Source: CAYMQB01 sp964392665
GTDB taxonomy: Bacteria > Hydrothermota > E44-bin80
Assembly: GCA_964392665.1 (NCBI GenBank)
Contig: CAYMQB010000027.1
Location: 1-37,287 of the forward strand
Length of the DNA stretch: 37,287 nucleotides
Direction of reading: 5' to 3'
Both the position numbers and the translations under genes were made by a program. Numbering within the stretch: the first letter of the stretch is position 1; every line of letters begins with the position of its first letter. This document shows, piece by piece, positions 16,166 through 24,277 of the stretch. The notes beneath the pieces are model-generated. The model was not told the DNA's origin and searched no databases. It was given only the letters and a program-made list of their open reading frames with translations.

Positions 16166-17004
16166 CTTCTTCTCCTCTTCCTTCTAATTGTCCATAGTAT
16201 TATTAACCATAGAACAATAATTAAAATTATTAGTGGAATAAGAATGATAATAAACCATATAATTCCGAAGAAAAATTGTAAAGCTAATTTAAATGACCTT
16301 ATGAAACCTTTCTTAATACCCGTTCCTTCTATTACTGAAATTTTCTGATTGTATATATTGACTGTGATTCGTGCATAATCCGTTCTGCTATTCAAATATT
16401 TTATTCTTCCTTCAAGAGTTTCAATCTTCTCTCCAATCCTTTCAATTTCTCTTTCAACTTTCAGTATGTCTTCTACCCTATATGCCTTCTTTAGCAAATC
16501 GAATAGTCTATCTTGAACCTTTCTGGCATTGCTAAGTCTCGCTTCAACATCATAAAATTCTTCGGTTACATCTTCTTCGCTGATGTTCTCCGATTCAATC
16601 TTCCCCACGGTTTTCAATTCATCAAGCAACGGGAGAAATTTCTCAGGTTCAACCTTGATTTCAAACTTAGCTCCCTCGCTGGTTTCATAGCTTGACATAT
16701 TGGAATTCACAACTATGCCTTCATACTTCTTGACAAGCAAAAGCGTTTTCTCATAAGCTTCCTTCACCTTCCCAGATTTAATGGAAACATACCCCGTTCT
16801 TATAACCTTTTCTTCGAATTGTCCTTCAAATTCACGTTCTCCCGCGGTAGCTGCAAACGCCCCGCTCATTTCATTTCTTTTATCCAATGCCCCTCGATCA
16901 ATATCCTTACTTTCGCTTTCTTCCAACTTCTCTGACGGATAGTCGTCCCTGCATGCACAAATAAGAAGAGGAATCAATAAAAGAACCAAAAACACCTTTT
17001 TCAA
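16162..17004 (-). CDS. DUF4349 lipoprotein with C-terminal membrane anchor
   Basis: The N-terminus is a lipoprotein signal (KKVFLVLLLIPLLICAC; lipobox Cys followed by RDDYPS). The mature part has a charged linker, then the DUF4349 region: RTGYVSIKSGKVKEAYEKT, IVVNSNMSSYE, IKVEPEKFLPLLDEL, and a coiled coil EEDVTEEFYDVEARLSNA...ILKVEREIERIGEKIETLEGRI. One long hydrophobic helix (about 240-270) and an Arg/Lys tail (RRKRRRR) anchor it in the inner membrane. The function of this family is not known. The TTG at 17004 is chosen because GGAGG lies 5 bases before it and it gives a compact signal peptide; an ATG at 17016 has no ribosome-binding site. It ends on the proposed rqcH start (ATAA overlap). 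Confidence 0.83.
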   Translation of the reverse strand: MKKVFLVLLLIPLLICACRDDYPSEKLEESESKDIDRGALDKRNEMSGAFAATAGEREFEGQFEEKVIRTGYVSIKSGKVKEAYEKTLLLVKKYEGIVVNSNMSSYETSEGAKFEIKVEPEKFLPLLDELKTVGKIESENISEEDVTEEFYDVEARLSNARKVQDRLFDLLKKAYRVEDILKVEREIERIGEKIETLEGRIKYLNSRTDYARITVNIYNQKISVIEGTGIKKGFIRSFKLALQFFFGIIWFIIILIPLIILIIVLWLIILWTIRRKRRRR

Positions 17005-17036
17005 CGTTCCCTCCATGTTTAAAAGTTAATAATCTT

Positions 17037-17066
17037 GTTATACTAAAACCCCACAACATTGCTCAA
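17037..17066 (-). promoter_or_regulatory. Possible promoter of the DUF4349 gene
   Basis: TTGAGC (17066-17061), an 18-bp spacer and TATAAC (17042-17037) lie just upstream of the gene, overlapping the terminator of the preceding gene. The match is imperfect. Confidence 0.3.
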
Positions 17067-17079
17067 ATACTGTGGGGTT
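17047..17079 (-). terminator. Intrinsic terminator after the Gly-Cys-tailed protein gene
   Basis: Read on the minus strand, AACCCCACA and TGTGGGGTT form a 9-bp stem with a 15-nt loop, followed by TTAG. It lies 42 bp after the stop at 17121. The U-tract is short, so efficiency is uncertain. Confidence 0.6.
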
Positions 17080-17120
17080 CATTTTACTATACAATCTAAT
17101 TTCTGTCCTATTCCATAATT

Positions 17121-18209
17121 TTACAGACAGCCACCTCCACCACAACCTCCGCCTCCACAACCCCCACCACCCATCTGTTTTCTGTAAGTAAAACCGAAGG
17201 AAATTCCTATGGAATGGTGTGGACCACCAAATTCTTTGCCCACATTAGCCATATTCAGTGAATACTGCACATCGAGGAGAATCCTGAAATCGTATGTTCT
17301 GAAGCCTACGAGTCCAGCATTCAAATTCAATGCCATTCCAAATCCTGTCTCAGCATAATCGGCGAAATATCCTGTCTCTCTGTAGACACCTAAATACTTC
17401 ATTCCAATACCTCCTCCAGCATAAGGGCAAAAGTCCTCCTTTGAGAAAAGGTACAGGATAGATAACTGAGCTAAGGTTGCTTCGACTGCATGAACCGAAG
17501 TATCGCTCCCGGTAGTATCATATTCACCGAGTGAACCTGTAAATGGGGTAAAACACTCACCCATACTGGCTTCAACAATGAACTTGGGTGTTTCATACCA
17601 GTAGAGAACGCTGCCTCCCATCAAGGCACTTGCTCCACCGTATGTATTCCAAAGTGGCATACCCATACCAAACTTTCCGCCTACGGTATAGAAACTCTTT
17701 TTTCTTCTTGGCTCTTTCGTCTCTTCCTCCGTTATCTTGCCTATCTCGCCAGTTTTTTCCACCTTTTTTCCTGTTGCGATTGACTTTGCAAGCCTTTTTG
17801 ATGCGATATCAAGGTCCTCGGCATTTGTTGCTGTAACCCTGTCAGAAAAAACGATATTATGGGAGATTACTTTAACAACATTTGCCGAAATGACATACTT
17901 CTCACCCAATTTTGAGATTGTTCCATAAACAACTTTCTCAGCTCCTAACTTGAAACCTATCTCCGCAGCACTTTCCTTATTCTCACATTTAACAACCTTA
18001 CCAAGCATCTTCTCCATCTGTTCCTTCTCGATGACCTCGATATTCTTGTAAGAAGATATATCGCCTCTGAGCAAAGTTATTGCTGCTTCTACAAGCGATG
18101 CATCAACTCCAATACCTTTGAAATCAACCACTGCAATCTTCTCCGCAAGAAGAGAAAAAGGTATAAGTATAATAAAGAACAAAAAGCCCACTACTCTATG
18201 ATTAGACAT
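17121..18209 (-). CDS. Exported protein: CsgG-like N-domain, beta-rich C-domain, GGGGC-repeat tail
   Basis: A signal peptide (residues 1-22, ending SLLA) precedes a domain of about 120 residues that resembles the CsgG/TolB N-terminal nucleotide-free fold (KIAVVDFKGIGVDASLVEAAITLLRGDI, GAEKVVYGTISKLGEKYVISANVVKV). A charged linker (KTGEIGKITEEETKEPRRKK) leads to a Gly/aromatic-rich region (about 175-345) with alternating patterns and many Tyr and Phe, consistent with an outer-membrane beta-barrel. The last residues are three GGGGC pentads plus Leu (17127-17171), encoded with different Gly codons, so they are not fresh DNA slippage. The Cys residues could form disulphides, bind metal or be modified. 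It has its own promoter and AAGGAGG just before the ATG. The exact function is unknown. Confidence 0.8.
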   Translation of the reverse strand: MSNHRVVGFLFFIILIPFSLLAEKIAVVDFKGIGVDASLVEAAITLLRGDISSYKNIEVIEKEQMEKMLGKVVKCENKESAAEIGFKLGAEKVVYGTISKLGEKYVISANVVKVISHNIVFSDRVTATNAEDLDIASKRLAKSIATGKKVEKTGEIGKITEEETKEPRRKKSFYTVGGKFGMGMPLWNTYGGASALMGGSVLYWYETPKFIVEASMGECFTPFTGSLGEYDTTGSDTSVHAVEATLAQLSILYLFSKEDFCPYAGGGIGMKYLGVYRETGYFADYAETGFGMALNLNAGLVGFRTYDFRILLDVQYSLNMANVGKEFGGPHHSIGISFGFTYRKQMGGGGCGGGGCGGGGCL

Positions 18210-18235
18210 AAAACCTCCTTTTTACCTTTTTATGT

Positions 18236-18264
18236 TTTTTATCATATTTCAGTTTGCTTGTCAA
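18236..18264 (-). promoter_or_regulatory. Promoter of the Gly-Cys-tailed protein gene
   Basis: On the minus strand, TTGACA (18264-18259), a 17-bp spacer and TAAAAA (18241-18236) are followed by a short leader with AAGGAGG before the ATG at 18209. Confidence 0.6.
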
Positions 18265-18296
18265 TATTTTTTTCGCTTTTCACATCAAAAGTATAT

Positions 18297-20201
18297 CTAT
18301 CTGACAACTGCAATCTTTCTCGTAGAGCTTGTATAACCTGTTCTCAAAAGAACAAGGTAAATCCCCGCATCAACGAACTCCCCGTTGCTGTCCTTTCCAT
18401 CCCAGGTTGCTGCTCCTTCTGCAGGTGTTTCGTAGCGTCCCGGAACAAGAAGCGAACCAAGGTCGATTTCTCTAATCTTCTTTCCAGAAACAGTATAGAT
18501 AAAAATCCTTCCGCCAAGCCCTTGATTCATAATGTTGTAAGGGATAACAACCTGACTCTGATTTTGCAGATTAAATGGATTTGGATACGGAGGTGATAGT
18601 TCATCCTCTTCAAATGCTGGAGGAATGAGTGGCTCGTTATTCATTGCATCCCATATATCTGCTATACCCCATCCAAGAAGCGTATCCGGTGAACTTGACT
18701 GGCTTGCAGTCTGGAGAAGCACATCCCTTACCTTCATAGCAGACCAATCCGGATGTGCTTGCAGGATTAGTGCGCATCCACCTGCAATAAGGGCGGTGGA
18801 AACCGAAGTTCCGAAACCCGTGTAGTAAGGCTGTTCTTCGGCAGTATCCGGTGCTTCAGGGTCATAATCGGGATTTATGTGATAACCACCCCAGGAGGCG
18901 CAGACCTCGGGCTTTATTCTTCCGTCGGCGGTCGGGCCTATCGCTGCACCATAACCGACACTGTCAATCCATACCCATGCCCATTCCCATTTTCCTGAAG
19001 TGTAATTGGAATCAACCGCTCCAACGGAAATAATACTGTCTGCATCCGCCGGTGCAACAATGCAGGTACCGGGTCTCGCTGTTTGAGTACCAAATCCAGA
19101 ACTAATATTTCCCATTGCAGTTACAACAACAATACCTTTACTTGCTGCCAGATCCGCAGCACGCGTAATAACCGTCGAATCACCATTCATATCTTCATAA
19201 GAATATCCAATTGTATCATCGAAGAATTTATATCCAAGGGAACTCGATATAATATCCACCCCACCTTTGTCAGAACCACAGGAATCTGCCCACTCAGCAC
19301 CAGCAACCCAATTATCCTCTTCCTGTTTTATTTCGGCTCCTCTTTGCTCCGTTTTAGCAAGAGCAAACTCCGCATTGAATGCAGGACCTATAAGTTCATT
19401 ATCCTTAAAACCAGCAATTATGGACAACATCGATGTTCCATGTTTACACTGGTCAGCGTCTTCCCCTAATTGACGACCAACATAAGAAGTATCGTTTATG
19501 AAATCCCAGGTGTCGATGATGTTCCTGCTAACATGCGAAAAAGCCTCGAACTTCGTTGTATCCATTATGAATCCGTCATCGAGCATCCCTATCCTGACAC
19601 CTTCGCCAAAGTAACCGTGATTGTGGGCTTCATCGATTCCAATAAGAGAATTCTGGCTTTTTGAACTTCCGTAATGGAATTCAAAACCTTCCTCTTTTTG
19701 CATCTTCTTCACACCTTTTTGCTTATCTACCTCGGGTTCAAGGTAGAACGTTTCGACCATTTTCATTTTCCGAACAAATGGCATATATTCTATTTCTTCT
19801 AGTTCTTGCTTTGTTGCGGTAAAACTGGCGGCATTCAGCCAGTTCGATATTTTTCTCTTTTTGGCACCTGTTTCCACTATCCTTTGCACATAATCCTTAA
19901 CAACCCCTAAATCACTGAAATCGGCAATATTTTTACCTATCATTTTCTCTCTTCTTTTTCTTCTCCGAGCGCTGAGATGATTTCTAAATTTAGCAATGTT
20001 CTCCTCATATTTATTCTCTGTAAAGAAGCCTTTATCCGTAAAAAAGACCCAAATATTTACCTCGTCGTTTTCACTCATACGACCCATATGAAGACCGAGA
20101 TTTTTCTCTATCTTTTCCAACCCAGCAGGTTTATATAACTCATATGCAAAAAGATAGGGAACTAGAATAATCGTACTCAGCAAAATAATAATCTTCTTCA
20201 T
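18297..20201 (-). CDS. Secreted subtilisin-like serine peptidase (S8) with C-terminal sorting domain
   Basis: With the start at 20201 the protein has 634 residues: a signal peptide (1-20), a propeptide-like region to about 165, and an S8 catalytic domain. Catalytic residues are Asp208 in IGMLDDG, His254 in CKHGTSM, the oxyanion Asn365 in TAMGN, and Ser466 in FGTSVSTALIAG, which departs from the usual GTSMATP. A C-terminal FlgD/type IX-like sorting domain starts at YPNPFN (about 539) and contains WDGKDSNGEFVDAGIYLVLL. It is expected to be exported across the outer membrane and to degrade protein outside the cell. Start choice: GGAGGTGAA directly precedes the ATG at 20201; the longer frame to 20231 has no better signal. 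It is divergent from the 891-residue secreted protein, each with its own promoter. Confidence 0.92.
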   Translation of the reverse strand: MKKIIILLSTIILVPYLFAYELYKPAGLEKIEKNLGLHMGRMSENDEVNIWVFFTDKGFFTENKYEENIAKFRNHLSARRRKRREKMIGKNIADFSDLGVVKDYVQRIVETGAKKRKISNWLNAASFTATKQELEEIEYMPFVRKMKMVETFYLEPEVDKQKGVKKMQKEEGFEFHYGSSKSQNSLIGIDEAHNHGYFGEGVRIGMLDDGFIMDTTKFEAFSHVSRNIIDTWDFINDTSYVGRQLGEDADQCKHGTSMLSIIAGFKDNELIGPAFNAEFALAKTEQRGAEIKQEEDNWVAGAEWADSCGSDKGGVDIISSSLGYKFFDDTIGYSYEDMNGDSTVITRAADLAASKGIVVVTAMGNISSGFGTQTARPGTCIVAPADADSIISVGAVDSNYTSGKWEWAWVWIDSVGYGAAIGPTADGRIKPEVCASWGGYHINPDYDPEAPDTAEEQPYYTGFGTSVSTALIAGGCALILQAHPDWSAMKVRDVLLQTASQSSSPDTLLGWGIADIWDAMNNEPLIPPAFEEDELSPPYPNPFNLQNQSQVVIPYNIMNQGLGGRIFIYTVSGKKIREIDLGSLLVPGRYETPAEGAATWDGKDSNGEFVDAGIYLVLLRTGYTSSTRKIAVVR

Positions 20202-20221
20202 TTCACCTCCAATTTTGAAAG

Positions 20222-20250
20222 ATTTTACCACACAATCTTACAAAGTGCAA
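20222..20250 (-). promoter_or_regulatory. Promoter of the subtilase gene
   Basis: On the minus strand, TTGCAC (20250-20245), a 17-bp spacer and TAAAAT (20227-20222). It is 21 bp upstream of the ATG at 20201. Confidence 0.5.
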
Positions 20251-20270
20251 GTGAAATTTCTCTTTTTTCC

Positions 20271-20299
20271 TTGCAAAACTTTAAGACATCTGCTAATAT
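20271..20299 (+). promoter_or_regulatory. Promoter of the 891-residue secreted protein gene
   Basis: TTGCAA (20271-20276), a 17-bp spacer and TAATAT (20294-20299). Two Shine-Dalgarno-like motifs follow (AAAGGAGGT near 20311-20320 and AAGGAG near 20332-20337); the second serves the ATG at 20345. Confidence 0.5.
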
Positions 20300-20344
20300 G
20301 CTAAAAATTCAAAAGGAGGTATATATCTTACAAGGAGAAAACCG

Positions 20345-23020
20345 ATGAGAAAAGTACTCTTTGTTCTTGGTGTTCTGCTTTCTTTTCAAAACCTAACCTC
20401 TTTACCTTTATGGGAAACAGAAGATTTTATCAAAGCAGAACTCGGAGCCAAAAAAGAATCTATCTTCCCTGACCAGATACCTCAACCAGGTCCTGAATGG
20501 AAAAGGTGGAGTTACATTCATCAATTTTTTGAGACCTGTGCATTCATAAAAGGTTTACAGGTTTCCGACTCTGCATCACCGGATTTTGGCGGAATGATAG
20601 AAGGTGAAAACGCAATGAACATTATCGAAACGGATAATACCCAAGAAGCAATATGGGTCTGGTCAAGATACAGGGAACTTACAGGAGATACAACTTACGA
20701 CAAAAATATAAGAAGAGCCTGGATTTACGTGCTTGCTCATCCTGCATACAATGAAGAGGGAACAGAGAGCGATTATTACAGAGTCTGGAACTGTGGACTG
20801 GCCCTTTTTGCCGAGGGGAAATATAGAGAGGTAACGGGTGACTCAAGTTTTATAAATTATGCGGATAGTTGCATAGGTTATATGTTTAATCATCCTTTAC
20901 CTTTCACCGGTGTAGGGGGATACTATGAAAGGCTTCACCCGAAGACGACATCACTTGCCGCCGGTATGCTCTACCAGTACGGAAAGAAGAACAATATTCC
21001 CGAGTGTATTGACACTGGTCTTGTTTATGGCGAAGGGGTTATTTCCTGGCTCGAAGTAAATCCGGTGCAAAATCTAAATGACGAAATATGGGCTATGTCC
21101 GGGGGAACGGCAGTCTGGGGAATAGAAAGGTCTCTCTTCGAAGAAGATTCAATGAGGGGACGAGAATGGCTCTATACTTACATTCCTTTAATGAAATACA
21201 TTGCCATTTCGGGGCAGTGGAACAACTCCTGGAATGTATGGTATGCAAATGCCTATAATTTCGCTGGACGCATAATGAAGAAACACCATTACAATGCTTT
21301 TCATCACTCTCTTACGGACAGCCTCCTTGTTCAGGATAGGGATAACGATGGGGGTGTTCCTCCCACAAAGGGTGATTCACAGAATGGTGACCACAGCTGG
21401 GTTTCTTCGTATATGGTTTTTATGGGTTTCCAGGGTTTAATGGACTCCATTGGAAACTACGATGCGGGAGTAATGCAGATTATTTCACCAACAAAAAAAC
21501 AGGTTTTCTTACCTTTTGACACAATCGATGTAAAACTGCTGTGCGCCAACTATGGATTCAATGGGCTAACTGGTGTACCAGTTCTCATATCTTCCCCATT
21601 CAATTTTAATTATTCTATTTCACTTGGAATGGGGGTGGTCGACACATTCACATTCCATACACAATGGATTCCTCCTGATACAGGTGTATTTTCTTTTTAC
21701 GCTTTTACTCAGCTCTCACAAGACAAAAGAACAGCAAACGATACTTCAAAAGCAACGTTCAGAATAAATCCTGCTCGCGCCGTCAATGGCATTGTCAAAG
21801 ACAAAACAAGTGGTAATCCTATTAACGCAAATCTCTTTTTCACGATCAAAGGTGATTCCGGAGAAAATTTCTATGCGAGTGCCGTGACAGACAGTCTCAC
21901 CGGGACATACAGCGTAATGCTTTTTGATACCGTTTTTAGCATTAAGGTCCAACCTGACATTCCATATCCTGTCACAAGAAGAAATAGTGCTTTGGTCACT
22001 CCGGATACAACCATTGGTTTCGATTTTCTTATAGAACCCGCAATACTCCTTTTGGTTAATAGAGATGAAAATGCAAATTACAGTATCTTCTATTCCGAAA
22101 ACCTCGATTCTCTTGGTGTAAGCAACGTTCTCTGGGAAGTTTCCAAACAAGGACTACCACCATTCAACGCACTTAATAACTTTGAAACCAGGACAATTAT
22201 ATGGTTCAGCGGAGATACTGATTCAAACACCATCTCGGCTGAGGAGCAGGATAGTTTGACAAGTTTTCTTGATGGAGGGGGTAATCTTTTTCTGACAGGT
22301 CAGAATATCGCAGAAGAACTCACGGGTTCCAATCTTTTGACCAACTATGTTCATTCGACTTTCGTGTCAAATACAAATGCAAGCATACTTCTGGGTGTTG
22401 ACGGAGACCCAGTCGGACAGGGACTAAATCTTTACATAGTAGGTGGCATTCCAAACAATCAGTATTCCCAGGAGATTGTCACACCGCTTTCTGGTGCAGA
22501 TTCGTCATTCAATTATCTCGCCGGTGGAGCAGCTGCTGTTAGATACGATGCTACATCATACAAGACAGTACTCTTCGGGTTCGGGTTCGAAGCAATTAAC
22601 AAAACAGGAACTTTTGCATCACGTAAAACTATTTTACAGCGAGTTCTCAACTGGTTTGGCATAGAAACAGGAATTGAAAAAGAGGAGAGGAAAATCTCAC
22701 CTGAACTCTCCCTAAGTATATATCCGAATCCCTGCTCTGAAAAAGTAGAAATAAGAATACGAATTTCAGAAAACACGAAAATAGAAAACGGAAACTATGA
22801 AATTTCCAAACCCTCAATCTCCCTTTTCATTTGTGATGTAAGTGGTCGAGTAGTTAAGAATTTCCCGATTTCTAATTTCAAATTTCCGGTTTCTGTAGTA
22901 TCCTGGGATGGTAGTGATAATAATGGCAAGAGATTGGCAAGCGGGATATTTTTTCTTACTTATAAAGACAAAAAACAAAAGATAACAAAAAAACTCATTA
23001 TGCTAAGTAATAAGAGATAG
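20345..23020 (+). CDS. Large secreted multidomain protein (alpha/alpha-toroid-like N-domain, sorting-domain C-terminus)
   Basis: This 891-residue protein is not recognised as a named enzyme. After a signal peptide (about 1-19) residues 25-370 consist of paired helices with aromatic and acidic clusters (TQEAIWVWSRYRELTGD, YYRVWNCGLALFAEGKYRE, GGYYERLHPKTTSLAAGML), like alpha/alpha-toroid glycosidase or lyase folds. An Ig-like segment (about 375-470), a carboxypeptidase-regulatory-like beta domain (AVNGIVKDKTSGNPI, about 478-560) and an alpha/beta domain (about 565-770) with SLTSFLDGGGNLFLTGQNIA, resembling class I glutamine-amidotransferase-like folds, follow. The C-terminus (about 790-891) is a type IX-like sorting domain starting SIYPNPC and containing VSWDGSDNNGKRLASGIFFL. 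A polysaccharide-related role is possible but unproven. The gene has its own promoter and a weak hairpin after it. Confidence 0.78.
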   Translation: MRKVLFVLGVLLSFQNLTSLPLWETEDFIKAELGAKKESIFPDQIPQPGPEWKRWSYIHQFFETCAFIKGLQVSDSASPDFGGMIEGENAMNIIETDNTQEAIWVWSRYRELTGDTTYDKNIRRAWIYVLAHPAYNEEGTESDYYRVWNCGLALFAEGKYREVTGDSSFINYADSCIGYMFNHPLPFTGVGGYYERLHPKTTSLAAGMLYQYGKKNNIPECIDTGLVYGEGVISWLEVNPVQNLNDEIWAMSGGTAVWGIERSLFEEDSMRGREWLYTYIPLMKYIAISGQWNNSWNVWYANAYNFAGRIMKKHHYNAFHHSLTDSLLVQDRDNDGGVPPTKGDSQNGDHSWVSSYMVFMGFQGLMDSIGNYDAGVMQIISPTKKQVFLPFDTIDVKLLCANYGFNGLTGVPVLISSPFNFNYSISLGMGVVDTFTFHTQWIPPDTGVFSFYAFTQLSQDKRTANDTSKATFRINPARAVNGIVKDKTSGNPINANLFFTIKGDSGENFYASAVTDSLTGTYSVMLFDTVFSIKVQPDIPYPVTRRNSALVTPDTTIGFDFLIEPAILLLVNRDENANYSIFYSENLDSLGVSNVLWEVSKQGLPPFNALNNFETRTIIWFSGDTDSNTISAEEQDSLTSFLDGGGNLFLTGQNIAEELTGSNLLTNYVHSTFVSNTNASILLGVDGDPVGQGLNLYIVGGIPNNQYSQEIVTPLSGADSSFNYLAGGAAAVRYDATSYKTVLFGFGFEAINKTGTFASRKTILQRVLNWFGIETGIEKEERKISPELSLSIYPNPCSEKVEIRIRISENTKIENGNYEISKPSISLFICDVSGRVVKNFPISNFKFPVSVVSWDGSDNNGKRLASGIFFLTYKDKKQKITKKLIMLSNKR

Positions 23021-23043
23021 AGGGAACTGCTCGGTTGGTTGGA

Positions 23044-23064
23044 TTGTTTCAAACCTTGAAACAA
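23044..23064. repeat. Perfect inverted repeat after the 891-residue gene
   Basis: TTGTTTCAA (23044-23052), loop ACC, TTGAAACAA (23056-23064). No U-tract follows on either strand, so a terminator role is only possible. It lies between convergent genes. The rest of the 124-bp gap shows nothing else that can be supported. Confidence 0.5.
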
Positions 23065-23144
23065 ATATAATTTCTGTGTCTCCGCGGTTGAATAGCAAAT
23101 TGTAAAAAAGAATCTGTGATTAATGCTTTCTGGGGAGGAGGGGA

Positions 23145-23402
23145 TTAGTTCTCGGAGTAGACACTAACCCTTTTTTTACTCTTGCCTAATCGTTCGAATT
23201 TCACTATACCTGTAATAAGTGCAAAGAGCGTATCGTCTTTCCCTCTACCAACATTTCTCCCGGGATGTATTTTCGTCCCTCTCTGTCTTACAATAATACT
23301 GCCAGCGTTTACGACCTGCCCTGAGAATCTTTTGACACCCAGAAACTTGGGTTTACTGTCCCTTCCATTTCTCGAGGAACCCACACCTTTCTTGTGCGCC
23401 AT
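23145..23402 (-). CDS. rpmA: 50S ribosomal protein L27
   Basis: The 85-residue protein starts MAHKKGVGSSRNGRDS and continues LGVKRFSGQVVNAGSIIVRQRGTKIHPG, the signature of L27, whose N-terminal arm reaches the peptidyl-transferase centre. The start gives mature L27 directly; there is no Firmicutes-type N-terminal extension that would need Prp protease. It follows rplU by 98 bp, and that gap contains a 9-bp tandem repeat. No clear terminator is seen after it. Confidence 0.97.
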   Translation of the reverse strand: MAHKKGVGSSRNGRDSKPKFLGVKRFSGQVVNAGSIIVRQRGTKIHPGRNVGRGKDDTLFALITGIVKFERLGKSKKRVSVYSEN

Positions 23403-23421
23403 TATTTACCTCTCATCTTCT

Positions 23422-23459
23422 GGTTTATTTGGTTTGTTTGGTTTGTTTGGTTTGTTTGG
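23422..23459 (-). repeat. 9-bp tandem repeat between rplU and rpmA
   Basis: On the plus strand the unit is GGTTTGTTT, present about 4.2 times (first copy GGTTTATTT). It would be transcribed in the leader of rpmA as CCAAACAAA units. Slippage could change the rplU-rpmA spacing. Confidence 0.85.
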
Positions 23460-23469
23460 TAATTTCGTA

Positions 23470-23489
23470 TTTTAAGGTCTTCGGTCTTA
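23470..23489 (+). repeat. Dispersed motif TTTTAAGG-CTTCGGTCTTA, copy 1
   Basis: The 20 bases TTTTAAGGTCTTCGGTCTTA almost match TTTTAAGGGGCTTCGGTCTTA at 37240-37260, where heptad repeats follow. The copy here lies in the rplU-rpmA spacer, next to the 9-bp tandem repeat. Confidence 0.5.
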
Positions 23490-23500
23490 TGTCTCATATC

Positions 23501-23857
23501 TTATGTTTTTTTAGTTTCTTTAGTTTGTTCAGTTTTTTTATGGCTTTTCAACATTATCTTCCTTATTAGTATCTCACTAAAATGCTGACGATGTCCTTTC
23601 TTTCTTTTGTAATCCTTTCTTCTCTTAAACTTGAAAATGATAACCTTTGGATGTCTTCCCTGTGAAAGAATTTCACCTTCAACAGCATATCCCTTCAAAT
23701 ATGGTTTGCCAAATTCAGATTTTTTGCCATCTACTATGGCAAGAATCTTATCGAATTTTATCTTATCACCTACTTTAGCATCAATTTTTGGGATTTTAAT
23801 CTTCTCTGTTTCCTGAACTGTATATTGAAACCCACCTGTTTCTATTACTGCTTTCAT
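23501..23857 (-). CDS. rplU: 50S ribosomal protein L21
   Basis: L21 is recognised from MKAVIETGGFQYTVQE, KVGDKIKFDKILAIVDGKKSEFGKPYLKGYAVEGEI, and KVIIFKFKRRKDYKRKKGHRQHFSEILI, the RNA-binding C-terminal signature. It binds 23S rRNA near L20. The ATG at 23857 has AAGGAG five bases upstream; an in-frame GTG at 23863 lies within that Shine-Dalgarno. The C-terminus has an odd low-complexity extension (KKTEQTKETKKT), which may have arisen from simple-sequence DNA. The order rplU-rpmA is conserved in most bacteria. Confidence 0.96.
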   Translation of the reverse strand: MKAVIETGGFQYTVQETEKIKIPKIDAKVGDKIKFDKILAIVDGKKSEFGKPYLKGYAVEGEILSQGRHPKVIIFKFKRRKDYKRKKGHRQHFSEILIRKIMLKSHKKTEQTKETKKT

Positions 23858-23927
23858 GTGCACTCCTTATTGCAATAAATCACAACTCAAAAACAAACAT
23901 TATTTTTTTGACTTTTGCTGAATTGTT

Positions 23928-24269
23928 TCATTCTCCCTCTGTAGACGGAGCGGGAATATCCGACCCTTGTTCAGGAGCTTCCGGTGCTGGCTGTATTGGA
24001 ATAAGGTCTTTCTTCAACTCATCCTCGATCCCCCCACCTCTTGCTCTGTACTTCGGCGACACGGCAAGGACTATTGATGAAACCATAAAAAGAATAGCTA
24101 ATACCGCAGTTAGTTTCGAAAGAAAGGGCGTGGCACCCTTCGCACCAAAAACGCTCTGTCCGGCTCCAAAAACTGGTGATAATCCTGCACCTTTTGCCTG
24201 CTGCATAAGTACAACAACAATCAGAAGAATTGAAATTAGTATATGTACCGGTAAAAATATTGCGAACAT
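23928..24269 (-). CDS. secG: Preprotein translocase subunit SecG
   Basis: SecG is a small subunit of the SecYEG channel. The protein has two membrane segments (about 4-22 and 52-72) joined by the conserved cytoplasmic loop MQQAKGAGLSPVFGAGQSVFG, typical of SecG. A Pro/Glu/Ala-rich tail (IPIQPAPEAPEQGSDIPAP) follows the second helix, as in many diderms. It lies 8 bp after tpiA at the end of the glycolytic operon, an arrangement (gap-pgk-tpiA-secG) seen in many bacteria. Confidence 0.93.
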   Translation of the reverse strand: MFAIFLPVHILISILLIVVVLMQQAKGAGLSPVFGAGQSVFGAKGATPFLSKLTAVLAILFMVSSIVLAVSPKYRARGGGIEDELKKDLIPIQPAPEAPEQGSDIPAPSTEGE

Positions 24270-24277
24270 TTCTCCTC

